A stretch of 64,000 nt of DNA from Rostratula benghalensis (lineage: Eukaryota; Chordata; Aves; Charadriiformes; Rostratulidae), in the NCBI GenBank assembly GCA_013399305.1, contig VXAI01000068.1, positions 3,522,500 through 3,586,499 on the forward strand. The letters run 5' to 3'. The translations under genes were made by a program, and so were the position numbers. How positions within the stretch are numbered: position 1 is the stretch's first letter; every line of letters begins with the position of its first letter. This document shows positions 47,721 through 58,420 of the stretch, piece by piece. The notes below the pieces were generated by a model. The model was not told the origin of the DNA. It did no database searches and saw nothing but the letters and a program-made list of their open reading frames with translations.

Positions 47721-50549
47721 CTCTATCAAGATCTGGAAGTTGATTTTGTTGGATGTCAGGAGAATATAAATGAGATAAAAAAGAAATTAAAATGCCAAGG
47801 TTAAATAATAAAAACTAATAAGTGGAAGCACAGTGCTGAGAAAGCCATCGTGGTGTCATATTTACCTTACGTTGTACTGAGTTAAGCTCCACAAGGTTAA
47901 AATATTAATCTTGTCTTGATGTTCTCGTAAATTGATGAAAATCTATTTTTCAGGAAACATGATTTTTACACTAAATATGTTCTTCAAATGAGTTAACATT
48001 TTTTTTCTTTTTGTCAAGTTCTTATCTCTGAGGTAGAGAACTCCACTTCTATTGCAGTCTTCACAGTAAGTGACAGAGCTACTGAGTTTTAGTGGTGCCA
48101 CTAAATGTATTTTGTATTTACAAAATACATCTGCAGGCTAGCATTTGGAGAATAATGCTATATAGCAACTGACCTTTTGAGAAAATGAACTCACCCTTTG
48201 TAGTGTGTGAGACTTGGAATTTCTGTTGGAATCTGGCAGAACGGAGGATGAACTAAAGCATTTCTGTGCAGTTTACTCATTTGACTTAAGTACAATCTGG
48301 CATTTTGGTGTGTTACCTTTTTGGGAGAAAAAAAAATATATATGAATTAGAATATACTCTTCTTCAGTGTAAATTTTTTAAAAACATCCTATATATTTCT
48401 GAAATAAGCTGTCAATCACTTTGTGCACATCCAAAAAAATCAAGGAGACCTAATAAAAAGTGGCAGCTGAAAACTAATATTCCAAACTGTCACCAACTAA
48501 TTAATTTTCTCATTCGTATTCTAACTACACTCCCAAATCACATGGACTGCTGCCAGGGAACTCTACCATAGAACATTCATTTAAAATTCCTAACAATAAG
48601 AAAATATTGAAAGACTGGGAATAGACAAGCTTGCATGAAGCAGGTGTATTTATTCTGAAAATACTATATTTGCAAGTATACAAGAGACTGGCCATCACAT
48701 GAAAATAGTAATAGAATTATGGCATCTGAGATTGCCTTATACTTGAGGACAAATGCAGTTTCCCTTCTTATCATGTTATCATCATTTCAGACTTTCAGAA
48801 TTTACCCCCATGTCTTTTAAGAATATCAGACAAACCAATTTTTCATCATGCTCTTAAATTTTAATATTGCTTGCATTAAATGATTTGTATGGAGATTAAT
48901 CTGGAAACTTGGTATTCACCTACAAGTAATTATTTCAGTCTGCAGATACTGAATTCAGTAACAAGAGTTTTTTTAATGAATTGATGTACCTAAAGGTGCA
49001 ATGAATCAGAAGACCTCTAAGGACTTAATTCCCTAAATACTGAAGTACTTTAGAAAATCCTTGAGATGTTATCTGCCTCACTATGTATCTAAAACTCCAG
49101 AATTACAAGCCAAGTAAGCGTAGGTTGCCAGAGCCTGGCTTGCCCTGTGAAATCCCATTTATTTAATTGCTCAGTATACCAAAATTATACTCAGTTATGT
49201 ACAAGACACCAGGAATTATGCACTGATGTTCACCAGGAAAATCTCTAGACTTTCTGAGCTGGTAGCTTTTTGTACAGTGTTTTCTTGTGTTTTGCTGTCT
49301 GGTTAAACAATGTATTTGTGAGAGCAGCATTGTGCTGGGATCTTGTGACACCATAAAAATATACAGTATATTTTCTGGTACAGCAAGGAAAAAAAATTAC
49401 CAAACTTTTTCTCAGATGCGGTTTGGTTTGGAAATTGAAAAATTGCTTGGAACTATAATAAGAATTGAAAGTAAATGAAATGGAAAAACAATATATTATA
49501 ATGAGACAGATGTGAGCTCATTTTCCCTAGTGCAGGTTCATGGACTGTGCATTCACTTGGTCCTCCTGACATTTAAATTTGAGTAAATTCAGTGGTTTAT
49601 AAGAAAAGCATCTGTTGTTGGAATGACAATAGCAAGTTACAATACCAAGGAAAAGGAATCTAATTGTTATTAGATATTACACTGGAATGTCAATGAAGGG
49701 GCTTTTATTGTGTTGAGATTCAGGCATCAGCCTGGGTATTAAATTGGCCAGCTCATCAGGGAATATAGCACATTAGTAAGTGATTCAGCTGTGGCTGAGT
49801 GTGTGCATTAAAATGCGTGACTTAGAAAGTTTCTAATGCCATAAATCAAGAACAGACTTAGTTCACAACACATTCATGAAGGGAATATAATATAAATTAG
49901 TGTGCTTTGCTTCTGCTAAGTTTAACCTTTAATCGTATTAGGCTCAACATTTATATTTTTTTATAATGATCTTCATTTTGTTTTCATGTTTGCTGTCCAC
50001 TCTATAGAACAGGTAAAACCTTGAATTTTGCTATATATTCAACCCGAGTAAGCTGTAAAGCCTGTGGTTTATAGCTTCAGGTTTAAGATCTCTACTTGGA
50101 CATGTTCAGCCACTGAATAGTGGGGGTTGCTGTAAATGACTTTTAATTAAATCAAAAAGCTCTGAGATCATAAACCTGCTGACTTCATTTCCTTTTTCCA
50201 GCACTTCAAAAAAGTAATTACTGTACTGCATATACAGGCAAGTCTTGTAAAATACCCTCAAGATGCAACTCAAAATTAAGACTTTTGGTAATGAATAAAG
50301 CCAGTAATGCTTTTCAGTAAAGAAATGAACCAAAAGTTAGTATATTCTTCAAAGAACATTCAGGGCTGAGTTTATTTCTGTTCTTTTTTTAAATGAAGTA
50401 TTCACAAGAGCCTGCATTTTCAGTCTTGGAGAATGTTGAAAGTATATAGCATTTTGGGGGGTTTTTTTATGACAATTACTTTCTATTCCCTGCAAAAAAT
50501 GTAGTGTTGTTCCAGTTTTTATATTTGTGATACTTAGTATCTTACTGGA
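47721..50549. other. Unique non-coding sequence
   Basis: No recognised gene. The 49700-49960 stretch lacks simple repeats and has enhancer-like words (AAATTGGCCAGCTCATCAGG, GCATTAAAATGCGTGACTTA), but this is weak evidence. Frames at 48305-48571 and 50333-50106 (minus) are family-less. Confidence 0.5.
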
Positions 50550-51131
50550 CAGTTACTGTGTCCAGCTTTGGAGTCCTCAGCACAGGACGGACATGGAACT
50601 GTTGGAACAAATTTGGTGGAGGGCCACGAAGATGATCAGAGGGATGCAGCACCTCTCCTATGAAGACAGGCTGAGAGAGCTGGGCTTGTTCAGCCTGAAA
50701 AAGAGAACACTCTGGGGAGACCTTATTGTGGCCTTCCAGTGTCTGACAGGAGCCTACAGGAGAGCTGGAGAGGGACTCTTTGTTAGGAAGTGTAGTGACA
50801 GGATGAGGGGTGATGGTTTAAATTGAAAGAGAGGAGATTTAGACTAGATACCAGAAAGAAATCCTTTCCTGTGAGGGTGGTGAGGCACTGGAACAGGTTG
50901 CCCAGGGAAGTTATGGATGCTCCATCTCTGGGGGTGTTCAAGGCCAGGCTGGATGGGGCTTTGAGCAACCTGGTCTGGTGGGAGATGTCCCTGCCCATGG
51001 CAGGGGGGTTGGAACTTGGTGAACTTTAAGGTCCCTTCCAACTCAAACCATTCTATGATTCTATTCTGTGATTCTGTTCTGTGATTCTATTCTGTGATTC
51101 TATTCTGTGATTCTATTCTGTGATTCTATTC
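50550..51131 (+). mobile_element. CR1 LINE, 5'-truncated, longest CR1 copy here
   Basis: It begins at GTTACTGTGTCCAGCTTTGG and carries the end of the reverse-transcriptase ORF. The frame 50527-50826 contains SYEDRLRELGLFSLKKRTLW, a conserved CR1 block, then stops. The C-terminal block ([31 protein letters not shown]) continues in a different frame at 50823-51029, so the ORF is broken by a frameshift and a stop. The 3' UTR includes CCCTGCCCATGGCAGGGGGG and ends in an ATTCTATG-type array. Relatively little decay suggests a younger insertion than its neighbours. It is inactive. Confidence 0.96.
51050..51131 (+). repeat. 13-bp tandem array at the CR1 3' end
   Basis: One ATTCTATG unit (51050-51057) is followed by five 13-bp units ATTCTRTTCTGTG (51058-51122; unit two has G for A) and a partial sixth. 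CR1 elements normally end in a few 8-bp ATTCTRTG repeats. Here the tail has a 13-bp period, as if two partial 8-mers fused and were then amplified. Confidence 0.93.
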
Positions 51132-52544
51132 TTCATCATGAAATTTAGACCAAGGGCCTTGACACAAAACATTGAGAAATTATAGAAGATAAACAGAACT
51201 TTGGTTGCAAGGGTATCACAAAAGTGAAAAACTACAAAGATGAAGAGCAAAAAAAGAGAGTGATTTATTTTACCCCTATTATTTTTCTAGTAATATAATA
51301 TTGTCTCCGTCATCATCTATGTCTGTCCCTCCACAGTGTTGGGGGTTTTTCCCCCTTTTTCAACCAAAAGGTAATTTTGAAGTAGAAGATCTGAAAATTG
51401 AAAATACCAACAAATTTTCCTTTTCTGAGTAAAATCTCATCCTGATTATCTGAATTTGGGAAGCCATTGAAAAGCCTGCATTTTGGGGCAGGGAAAGGAG
51501 GTATTTATTGGAAAAAAATTCCCAACTTTGTATTTTCTTGTGGAATATTTCTTAGTAAAAATCACTGTCTATGCTCTATTCTTCCTACCTTCCTATTATA
51601 CTTCCTTTTTTTACTCATACCGTAGTGGTGGTTGCAGGACATATGGCAGTGCCCTGTCAGCCTGGTTTTGCTTATGTACTTTTATCTCCCGTGCTTAGGA
51701 TTCTTATATTTAATTAAGCTTAGTCCTTTCTTCATTACTTTATCTGCCTTTCAGCAGGATTTATTATACCTTTAATTCCTCTGACACAAGCAACAAGTAC
51801 AAGCTCAATATTTTTTGTAACCCTCTTCTTAACAATAGACAAGCTGATATTTTCTACCCTCCTGCTCTTTTGCACCAATGTTTTCACCCAAAGAGAAAGA
51901 AGAAATTTGACATTTTATTTTTATTTTGAAGACCATAACAATGTGTTTAATCTTTGAAGGAGAGATACAGGGAAGTCTGATAGCTGAATATCCATTCTAA
52001 TTGTATTTCACTTTCTTGCACTCCTCCTTGAATATCTAATAGAATTATCTTTGCAGTTTAAAAAAACCTCTTGTTTCTATCAATTGTTTCAATTCACATA
52101 TAAACTACTTTCTGGGTTTGTATAAAGCTAACACATCTGTAACATTAATTTGAATTGGAGGAACATGTTTGAGTTGTTGTTTTTGAATTAAGACAATACT
52201 ATTTTGGAGAACAGAGGTGTGAACTACTTTTTAGCACAGAGCAACATCTGTACAAGGTCAAGATCCAGGCAGGAAAGTCATTGCTGGAAAGACTAAATAC
52301 TTATTATTTTTTTTTATAATCCTATGACTTTCTAATTATTTATTTTTTTACAAGTAGCCCAAAGCAAATGTGTTGAAAACCATAAAACATATGGTACTGA
52401 CTGCTCCTTTCCAGATCTCCCAGCCTCTGTCCTTGGTGGTTTCCCAAGGCACTAGGGGTTTTTAGAAATGAGTCTTTAGAAATGTCAGGGGATTTCTGTT
52501 CCCTGGCCTGGCCACCTTCTCTGTTTAGCACTATATAGCACTGG
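51132..52544. other. Unique AT-rich non-coding sequence
   Basis: No recognised gene or repeat. Short T runs near 52309-52317 and a polypyrimidine patch near 51340-51360 are the only low-complexity features. Confidence 0.55.
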
Positions 52545-52700
52545 CACCTACAGTGTCCTATGGCAAGGACTTCCTCATCTTAACTACATCTGCATGAAGG
52601 ACAAAACCTCCTTTAACTTGTTTACAGCCTTCCCATGGAGTGTGTATTGCAAGAGGCAATGGACAGCAGCCATCCAACCTGCTCATGAAGGGCTCCATGC
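52545..52700 (-). mobile_element. Possible old, decayed CR1 relic
   Basis: ATGGCAAGGACTTCCTCATC, followed by TTAACTACATCTGCATGAAG and ACAAAACCTCCTTTAACTTG, resembles the antisense of an old CR1 subfamily ('GAGTTCCACAGGTTAAC...GTGTGAAGAA...CTTCCTTT'). Similarity is patchy and no terminus is visible, so this is a tentative call from remembered consensus texture. Confidence 0.33.
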
Positions 52701-54407
52701 AATACTCCTAGGCTGTATCTTCCTCTGAGATACATACAGATGCTTGAGAGCGAGATATATCTGGTAGACAAATATGTCATGTGGGAAGATTTGCAGGATG
52801 GGCTCTAATGAGTGCTGCCAGTTCATGAGAGCCTTGTCAGGAGTCTTAAAACAGCCAGAGACTCTGCTTTGGAAACTTTACCCAAACCCCTGTCTTCGGT
52901 ATGTACGCCCTCCTGGCTGGTTTTCTGTAGGAATCAGGATAGCGAGTCTTGAAAGGAAGCAAGTTCTTTGGAGATAGTCTCAAGGTCAGTTTTATGGATG
53001 ACTTTAAGATGATCATTTCATGCATTAGACCATCGCACTGAGGAACAGTCAAAGGTTGTTTTTCACAGTGCAGACAGCTTTTCTAACCCCTAGACTATGC
53101 TATCTCCTCGCACCTGTAAGATGATGTATCTTTAGCTGTAAGAAATTCTGCGCTGCATAGAAGAAATTCTATTTGCTTCATTGAAATTCCAAAATATAAT
53201 TATCTGGAAAGAACAGCCACTGTGTCCCAGTATTATACCTTCCATTTGCAGAGATGAATATAAATGTGCACGTCTTGTACCTTGCAGTACCCTGCTAAGT
53301 TTGGCAACAACTTGAGGTTTTACTTTGTTTTGGGTTTTTTTCTGTGTTTTTTAAGAGAGCTGAATCCATTATTCATCTGAAATGCAAGCAAGAAGGTAAA
53401 AGATGCAGCTAATATTCATTCTATAATATCATCCAGTTTGTGAGGAATTTAATAATTTGGTTGGTGTTTGAAAGACACTATGGCACCCAAGGCTGAAGAA
53501 TATTTTGTAAATAACAACATACAGAGATTGTACTGGAATTTATTATTGATGTTCTTGTTTCAATTCTTACTCTTTAAATCAATGGAGAATGTGCATCCTC
53601 ACATGAAGGAGTCATCTGCAGACCAGTGCTGTTGCCTTGCTTCACAGTGTAACCACCTACGATGGGGGGAATTTGGAAATATGTTTTACTTTCAGGAAAG
53701 CAAAATCTCTTCATTCTCTTTTGATGGCAACTGGCAGAGTCAGTGCAGTGTCTCCTTCAGCCACGCAGCCTGTGGAGAGCAGGCAGAACACACGGCATCT
53801 CTCTGCTGGATTGCAAGCTGCTGGGTGTAAGGGATGCTGGTCTGTGGCTGAGGACGAAGGAAATGAATATAATTTATTGTAATTGCTATCTGAATAACAC
53901 AGTTTTTTGTCTTTTTCCTCAGCGATAGTGCTGATAGACACACTTCATCTAAGTCTTAATTTATTGCAAATATTCAGATGGTATTGGACTACAGTTAGAC
54001 AGTAATTACAGCAAGAATTACTGATTCCTTTTAAAAGACATTTAAACACAAGAACTTTTGATCAGATAATTGATCATTGCTTTTTGAAGTGAATAGCAAG
54101 CAAACCTGAACACCTTTGCTATACTAGAGCCGGTACGGTTATCTGAAAATTTAAATATTTTAAGTAACAAAAAAAAAATTGTATGTTTTTTCTTTCTGTC
54201 CCAACCCCATCCCATACCATAGAGAGCCAGGAGAGGCTGCAAAAAGTAACATCTGGTATCTGTACAGCTTGTGGGGTTTTTGTCTACTGAAAATATTTCA
54301 GGAGAAATACTTCAGTGAAGATGGTTGGATCCTTTCATCTTTCTGTGTTGAAAACATTTTGCTCAGCTGCACTGTATTTTAAAAATTTGAAATGCAGGAT
54401 AAGACTC
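52701..54407. other. Unique non-coding sequence
   Basis: No recognised gene. Frames on both strands around 53468-53943 overlap one another (plus 53468-53830 and 53637-53882; minus 53941-53711 and 53943-53740) and have no known domain, the pattern expected of stop-poor, GC-richer non-coding DNA. Confidence 0.5.
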
Positions 54408-54455
54408 GCTGCTCTTAAGGGTGCTTTCCAACCTAAGTGCCTCTATGATTCTATG
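54408..54455 (+). mobile_element. Short CR1 3'-terminal fragment
   Basis: GCTCTTAAGGGTGCTTTCCA, then ACCTAAGTGCCTCTATGATT and CTATG, is the usual CR1 ending (rapid CTTCCAACC then TCTATGATTCTATG). No CR1 coding sequence lies upstream, so only the last 50 or so bases were copied or survive. Confidence 0.7.
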
Positions 54456-57087
54456 TATCATTGCTGCATATAAGGACTAATCTGAGCTTTCTAGAAAATA
54501 TACATACTACTTAGTAATATCTGAGGAATAAATCCATCATTGTCAATTATTTCAAATTGATAGTAATAGTAAGGAGTATGCAAATGCCAGGGAGCAGTGT
54601 AACAAATGCATTCTTTGCTTTCCAGTAGTAAGTAGCGTAGAGCAAAAATTCACTTACATAAACATCACACCTTAGTAGGCATTTTGGCTGAAGTTGTCTC
54701 TAGGATTTTCTGCTTTTCAGAAGGTAATATGACTGGCAACAAATTATCGCTGTTTATGTTACATATATACAAAAGAGGCTTTATTGATTAGGAGGACTGC
54801 AAATGTTAAAACTGGCTTTTTGTATGTAAATATTTTCATGGAAATTCAGAAATAATACTGGCCTTGTAAATTGTAACCTTCTCTACACTGAATTTGCCCA
54901 CCAAGGTGATAGTGATGTGAGTTTCTATATGCTCTGTTGGCAGTGAACCCTGACCATTGCTAGTATGGAGCATCTATTTTTGTTGATAAAGAAACTTACA
55001 CTTTTATTATTGCCTCCTTGGTCTTTCTGGAGACCTGCCAAGCAGGGAGGCATTTTTTATGGACAAATGCACAGAGACCAGCAAGCCAGTGCCTATCTCC
55101 AGCTACTGTATAACTCTTTGCTGTTTCATGGGGCTAATGACACGTAGAAGCGAAGCAACATCTCTTTAAATGGGCAACATGAAAATACCCTTTCAGAGCA
55201 GCAATGCCTATATATGTCAATCGCTATGACTTCCCACTGCTGGCAAAATCTTGATTTTTTTCATCTATTTCAATTGACTTGTATAATAATTTATACCACA
55301 GGATTAGTACTTGGTTGTACCATCTGTCTGCAACGAGTGGGATCAACAAATAGTAAAGAAGAATGGGGTTTATACATGAATAGCTATTTATGCATTTGGC
55401 ATATAACCTTTGCATAATAAGGCTTTTTATGCACTTATTCCCAAACATACAGAATTCACTATTTTCAAGTAAATTATGCTGTGCTCAGTCTCATTAAATA
55501 CTCCCTGCTTTGCTTCCACGCAAAGCAAGCTCCATTAAACACTTAATGCTGTTCATGGGAAGCAGACGTAAAAACAGGCTGAAAGGAGGTGTTCTCTTCT
55601 TGACTGCACTAACTGTGTTAGGTTCGGTGCATATGATAAAGGTTCAAATTTAAAAAAAAAAAAACAACAAAAACCACCCAAATTCTATTATCTATTTACT
55701 CTATCTGTGTTATAAGCAATATCTATGGTGCTATTCAGTTAGAAATGAAATCCATAACATATCCATTAGTGGTCTGGAGATAGCTGCAAGCTAAGAGGTG
55801 TAATTGCTAGAGAAGTTGGATCCCTTAACTATAACATAATTTTCTAATTTTACATGAAATGTGGGAGAAGCAATATTTATACCTATCCTTCCTTTAAGAA
55901 TATAAAACAGTTGCAAGAGAGTAGTCAGGTTTAATATTAGTTGGGAAATTAAGGTTAAATTAAGGGGAGAAGGTGCCACACGATGTCAGCTTATATTTTT
56001 TGAACTGTTTTTTAAAGGGATTTATAAATGGGTTAAAGACTGAAACAATATGTTTCAAATTACTTTGCTAAATTAAAAAGGCTGGGTTTAGCAGTGATAT
56101 AATAGCCAAAATGTATTGCTTTGTGTGTTCCAAAAGCAGGTTGGGAGAGAAGGTATTTAAGGCAAGCATGTTTGGTTTGAAACAGTGGAACACCATGTAC
56201 AACATACTGATTCAAAAAGTAATTAGAAAAGACATTACAAATTGCAAATAGCATTTTACTGAGTATGAGGGTTGCTTTGGGGAAGGTTTCTGAAAAAGCG
56301 ACACCTTGGTTAAACAATTACCAAATGAGTAATTTGCAACTTGAAAGTGTAAAAAGTGAATATCGGTTCAATAAAGGGAAAAACCCCATGTCTTTACTGG
56401 CGTGGGTATTCCACACAGCAGCAAGATACTAAGTCTTTAGCCAAGGAGTAGACTGGAGCCAAAAGGAGATCTCATTGTCCTTTACTGGAAACCTAACTGA
56501 GTACCAGTGAAAATCTCCAAATCAGAGAAACTTGACTCAAAGCTCTTAACCAACCGACCAAAAGTTGTGGACTTTCATACTTTCTGATCCCCAAAAGTCC
56601 TGTGCAATCAGACAGTATGTATAACTGGTGAAAGCTGAGAACAAACCAGTTATTACTGTTCCCCTCTTTGCCCAGTAATGGAAATAACTGGTGCCTTCTC
56701 CAGGACAAGGCAGGAAATGGTGCCAGCTGTCCCTTGACAAATGTTAATGCAGCCAAATCCCGAGTATTAAATAATATCCACAAGATTTTTAATTGGGTGT
56801 TGCCTTGGGTACAGAGTGGAGGCAGCATGCATAGTCCTGAACTGGGTTTTTTCTGGTAGGGGCAATGCAATGATTTTCTTGTTCCCTAAGATGTAAATAA
56901 CCAGAAACAGGAACAGGGTGCTTTCATCTGGTGAAGACAGAACAGGTGGAGGTGCCTGGTAGGACTGTCATCTCGCTAGTTGCTGGAGGGCTGAGGATCA
57001 GGTGAAAACAGCTGAAAGCTTCTCACCATTGTTTATTTGGGTAAAACAGATACCATCACCCTGTGCCTCAGCAGCATGAAGGTGGAA
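54456..57087. other. Unique non-coding sequence
   Basis: No recognised gene. An A12-rich run lies near 55652-55663. Minus-strand frames 56870-56493 (125 codons) and 56740-56546 cover the same bases in different frames and have no known domain. Confidence 0.5.
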
Positions 57088-57352
57088 ATGGAGGAGGAAA
57101 TGGTCTGAAGTTGCAGCAGAGGATGTTCAAATTAGATATTAGGAAGAATTACTTTACTGAAAGAGAGGTCAGGCACTGGAACAGCCTGCCCAAGGAGGTG
57201 GTTGAGTCACCATCTCCAGAGGTATTTGAGAAACCTGCAGATGTGGGACTTCAAGGCATGCTCCTAGTGCCTGAGATTGTGGGAGTTTTTGGTGTGTGTA
57301 TGGTTGGACTTGGTGATCTCAGAGGTCCTTTCCAGCCATGGCAATTCTGTGT
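57088..57352 (+). mobile_element. CR1 LINE, 5'-truncated 3' end with intact C-terminal frame
   Basis: The frame ending at 57356 encodes the CR1 reverse-transcriptase C-terminus without a stop: [40 protein letters not shown], then EVFEK. The 3' UTR carries GGTCCTTTCCAGCCATGGCA and ends AATTCTGTG. The upstream part of the frame (57063 on) is not clearly CR1. The copy is far too short to be active. Confidence 0.93.
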
Positions 57353-58199
57353 GTAGCTGTTCGTGCTTAGCAGCATTCAGAGCTAAGGAAAGAAAGCACA
57401 TGGGGAAGCAGGAGGGAGAGCAGGATATCAGAAAGAAACCTGAGATTACAGATTTGAACAGCAGAGAAAATAGCATTATTTCCAGTTGTGTTGAAAGAGG
57501 GACACAAAAGAAGCGTTTAGAGGAAGAGATTGGAAAATTTTGAGGTTTTGATATTCTGGTGAGACCCTGGAAATGGTTCGTGCTGGGACTGGAGCATATG
57601 TAGGATCAGACAGAAAGAAAAGTACCTGGGAAGAGTGTTGGACTTGTGAGTGTGCTGCATTAAGCTAGTGCTGTAAATAAAAGGCTGTATGTGACTAAAG
57701 TTACCAAGTGAAGGAGGAGGGGGGAAATACGAAAAACAGAGCATTGAAGAATGTGGGTATATGGAAACAGAGTCCAGGTAAGGTGGGAGAGAGCAATTAA
57801 CATAAAAAGGCTGTTGAGAGGGGGGATAAACAAGTAGGTGAAAGCCAGACCAAGGGAAATTTGAATAGTGAGGACTCTCCAGAAAAATGTCAATTTTAGA
57901 GAAACACATGAATGAGCCCAGGAAAATGCCTCGTTGCACCAAACTCTAGTTGTGGCTGGTAAATTGGGTTCATGTTCTATTTCTCCTGATTGAGGCATGA
58001 TTGCACAGCTTGCAGTAAATTATCAGTACTTGCTTAATACAAATACAAAGCCCCAGTTATTAGATTGAGGGTCTCTGGGCACCTAACGCAGTTTTAAAGA
58101 AATCATAGAAAAGGAGCAGATATAAGGTCTGTCATTGCCCCATGCTTTTTTTCACACAAAACTTGAACCGAAGATAAATTTAGTGCATTATCTTTGTTG
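57353..58199. other. Purine-rich non-coding sequence
   Basis: The plus strand is purine-rich (GAAAGAAAAGTACC, GGAGGAGGGGGGAAATACG). This explains the long stop-free minus-strand frames 57942-57517 (141 codons) and 57998-57660 (112 codons), which overlap each other and have no recognised domain. Confidence 0.5.
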
Positions 58200-58420
58200 T
58201 TTGTTCTAGGATCCAACTATTTGTTTCACCAAATTAATGTTTAATTCCCCAATGCCGAAAGCATTTCATAGTTGTAATTATACAAACACGACGGGAGCTG
58301 ATTTAATTTGCATGTCCATATTAATGATACATCTGGTAAGAGCTTTCTTACCATTTTGTAGAATCAGAAAATAAGAGGAAATGAGAATACACTGGTCCCC
58401 CCTTTCATTTCAGCGGTAAA
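58200..58420. promoter_or_regulatory. Candidate conserved enhancer-like element (octamer plus homeodomain cores)
   Basis: Within about 120 bp lie AAATTAATG, TTGTAATTATAC, ATTTGCAT (octamer, 58306-58313) and ATATTAATGA, plus CpG-containing ACACGACGGGAGCTG. The mix of POU and homeodomain words without repeats or reading frames is typical of vertebrate developmental enhancers. Conservation has not been measured. Confidence 0.35.

Noticed and set aside
56493..56870. 125-codon minus-strand frame
   Set aside because: It overlaps another minus-strand frame and a plus-strand frame. No domain or exon signals were found.
57517..57998. Two overlapping minus-strand frames of 141 and 112 codons
   Set aside because: The plus strand is purine-rich, which depletes stops on the minus strand. 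The frames overlap in different phases and resemble no protein family.
58101..58120. AATCATAGAAAAGG, considered as an antisense CR1 end
   Set aside because: The following sequence does not continue into the CR1 GTTGGAAGG segment.
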